This document shows positions 63,726-64,000 of a stretch of 64,000 nucleotides of DNA, piece after piece. The notes beneath the pieces are model-generated. The model ran no database searches. It was not told the origin of the DNA and was given only the letters and a program-made list of their open reading frames with translations. A program made the translations under genes and the position numbers. Origin of the DNA: Halomonas sp. BDJS001 (GTDB taxonomy: Bacteria; Pseudomonadota; Gammaproteobacteria; Pseudomonadales; Halomonadaceae); NCBI RefSeq assembly GCF_026104355.1, contig NZ_CP110535.1:3534001-3598000 (forward strand), given 5' to 3'. Position 1 is the first letter of the stretch. Every line of letters begins with the position of its first letter.

Positions 63726-64000
63726 TCAAACGTTGTAGCCCAACACGCTGGGTAGCCACAGCGCAATAGCAGGAAAAAGCGCCACCAGTGCCAGAGCGCA
63801 CCCCATCGCGACCACAAACAGCAGCGCCCAGCCGAGAGTTTGCTCCAAGCGAATTTTGGCCACTTCGGTGGTCACCATCAAATTCACCGCCACCGGCGGG
63901 GTAAACTGACCAATGGCGATATTCATTGCCAATAGAATGCCAAACCACACCGGGTTCCACTCAAAGTGCTGCATGACGGGGATCAAAATTGGCATCATGA
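63726..64000 (-). CDS. TRAP transporter large permease, C-terminal part (partial)
   Basis: The last 91 or so codons of a DctM-type permease; the gene continues beyond the right edge. ILIPVMQHFEWNPVWFGILL and NIAIGQFTPPVAVNLMVTT are the conserved DctM C-terminal stretches, followed by the final helix FPAIALWLPSVLG. It belongs to a second TRAP system, on the same strand as the TAXI operon but 438 bases away. Confidence 0.85.
   Translation of the reverse strand, partial: MMPILIPVMQHFEWNPVWFGILLAMNIAIGQFTPPVAVNLMVTTEVAKIRLEQTLGWALLFVVAMGCALALVALFPAIALWLPSVLGYNV

Noticed and set aside
1..64000. tRNA, rRNA, insertion sequences, integrases or phage genes
   Set aside because: I looked for transposase and integrase motifs and tRNA-like cloverleafs and saw none, though small RNAs cannot be excluded by reading.

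Overview
The window reads as a chromosomal segment of a moderately halophilic gammaproteobacterium, most likely Halomonadaceae (Halomonas-like). This is inferred from protein style and gene content: many TRAP and tripartite tricarboxylate (TTT) transporters, a long-form BCCT betaine/choline transporter behind a BetI-type site, a TAXI-TRAP system with a universal stress protein, SulP, DUF2189 and type I asparaginase. I see no rRNA, tRNA, CRISPR array, insertion sequence or prophage.

Layout. (1) 1-5.9 kb: end of an unknown gene, a LysO-type exporter, a SpmA/SpmB-like protein, a DMT exporter, asparaginase and an alanine/glycine:cation symporter. (2) 6.2-6.8 kb: a VapBC toxin-antitoxin pair with a 26-bp palindrome in front. 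(3) 6.9-15.9 kb: an OsmC-YcaO fusion, TetR + KAS II, a haloacetate-dehalogenase-like hydrolase, a divergent LysR/MDR pair, a Cro/C1-type regulator and a NemR/AcuR-like TetR. (4) 16.1-22.7 kb: an RND efflux operon ending in its own histidine kinase and response regulator. (5) 22.7-28.8 kb: a TctDE two-component system facing AbrB-TctA-TctB-TctC, a complete TTT uptake module. (6) 29-35.4 kb: a coiled-coil protein flanked by an esterase and a decayed copy of that esterase's 3' end, a Spy/CpxP-like protein, betT (frameshifted) and SulP.

(7) 35.5-48.8 kb is the most distinctive region. It is a largely unidirectional, visibly GC-richer minus-strand block with a divergent LysR gene at its head: D-2-hydroxyacid dehydrogenase, RraA-type aldolase, TRAP DctPQM, SMP-30 lactonase, TIM-barrel lactonase/amidohydrolase, TctC, FMN 2-hydroxyacid oxidase, then TctC-TctB-TctA. 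Together these look like an uncharacterised pathway importing and degrading a lactone or hydroxy acid, with two different transporter families and two paralogous TTT receptors.

(8) 49.0-57.8 kb: a Zn alcohol dehydrogenase and an aldehyde dehydrogenase, each broken by one missing base, next to a signalling cluster (LuxR-type regulator, two hybrid kinases, a FIST sensor protein, a small periplasmic protein). This resembles the control modules of alcohol oxidation in pseudomonads. (9) 57.9-64 kb: a DUF2189 membrane protein with PmrA/QseB-like repeats upstream, then a TAXI-TRAP operon with UspA and the end of another TRAP permease.

Three genes (betT, adhP, aldehyde dehydrogenase) each lack exactly one base and regain normal family length when it is restored. 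Either the assembly has small indels or these functions are being lost; the sequence alone cannot decide.
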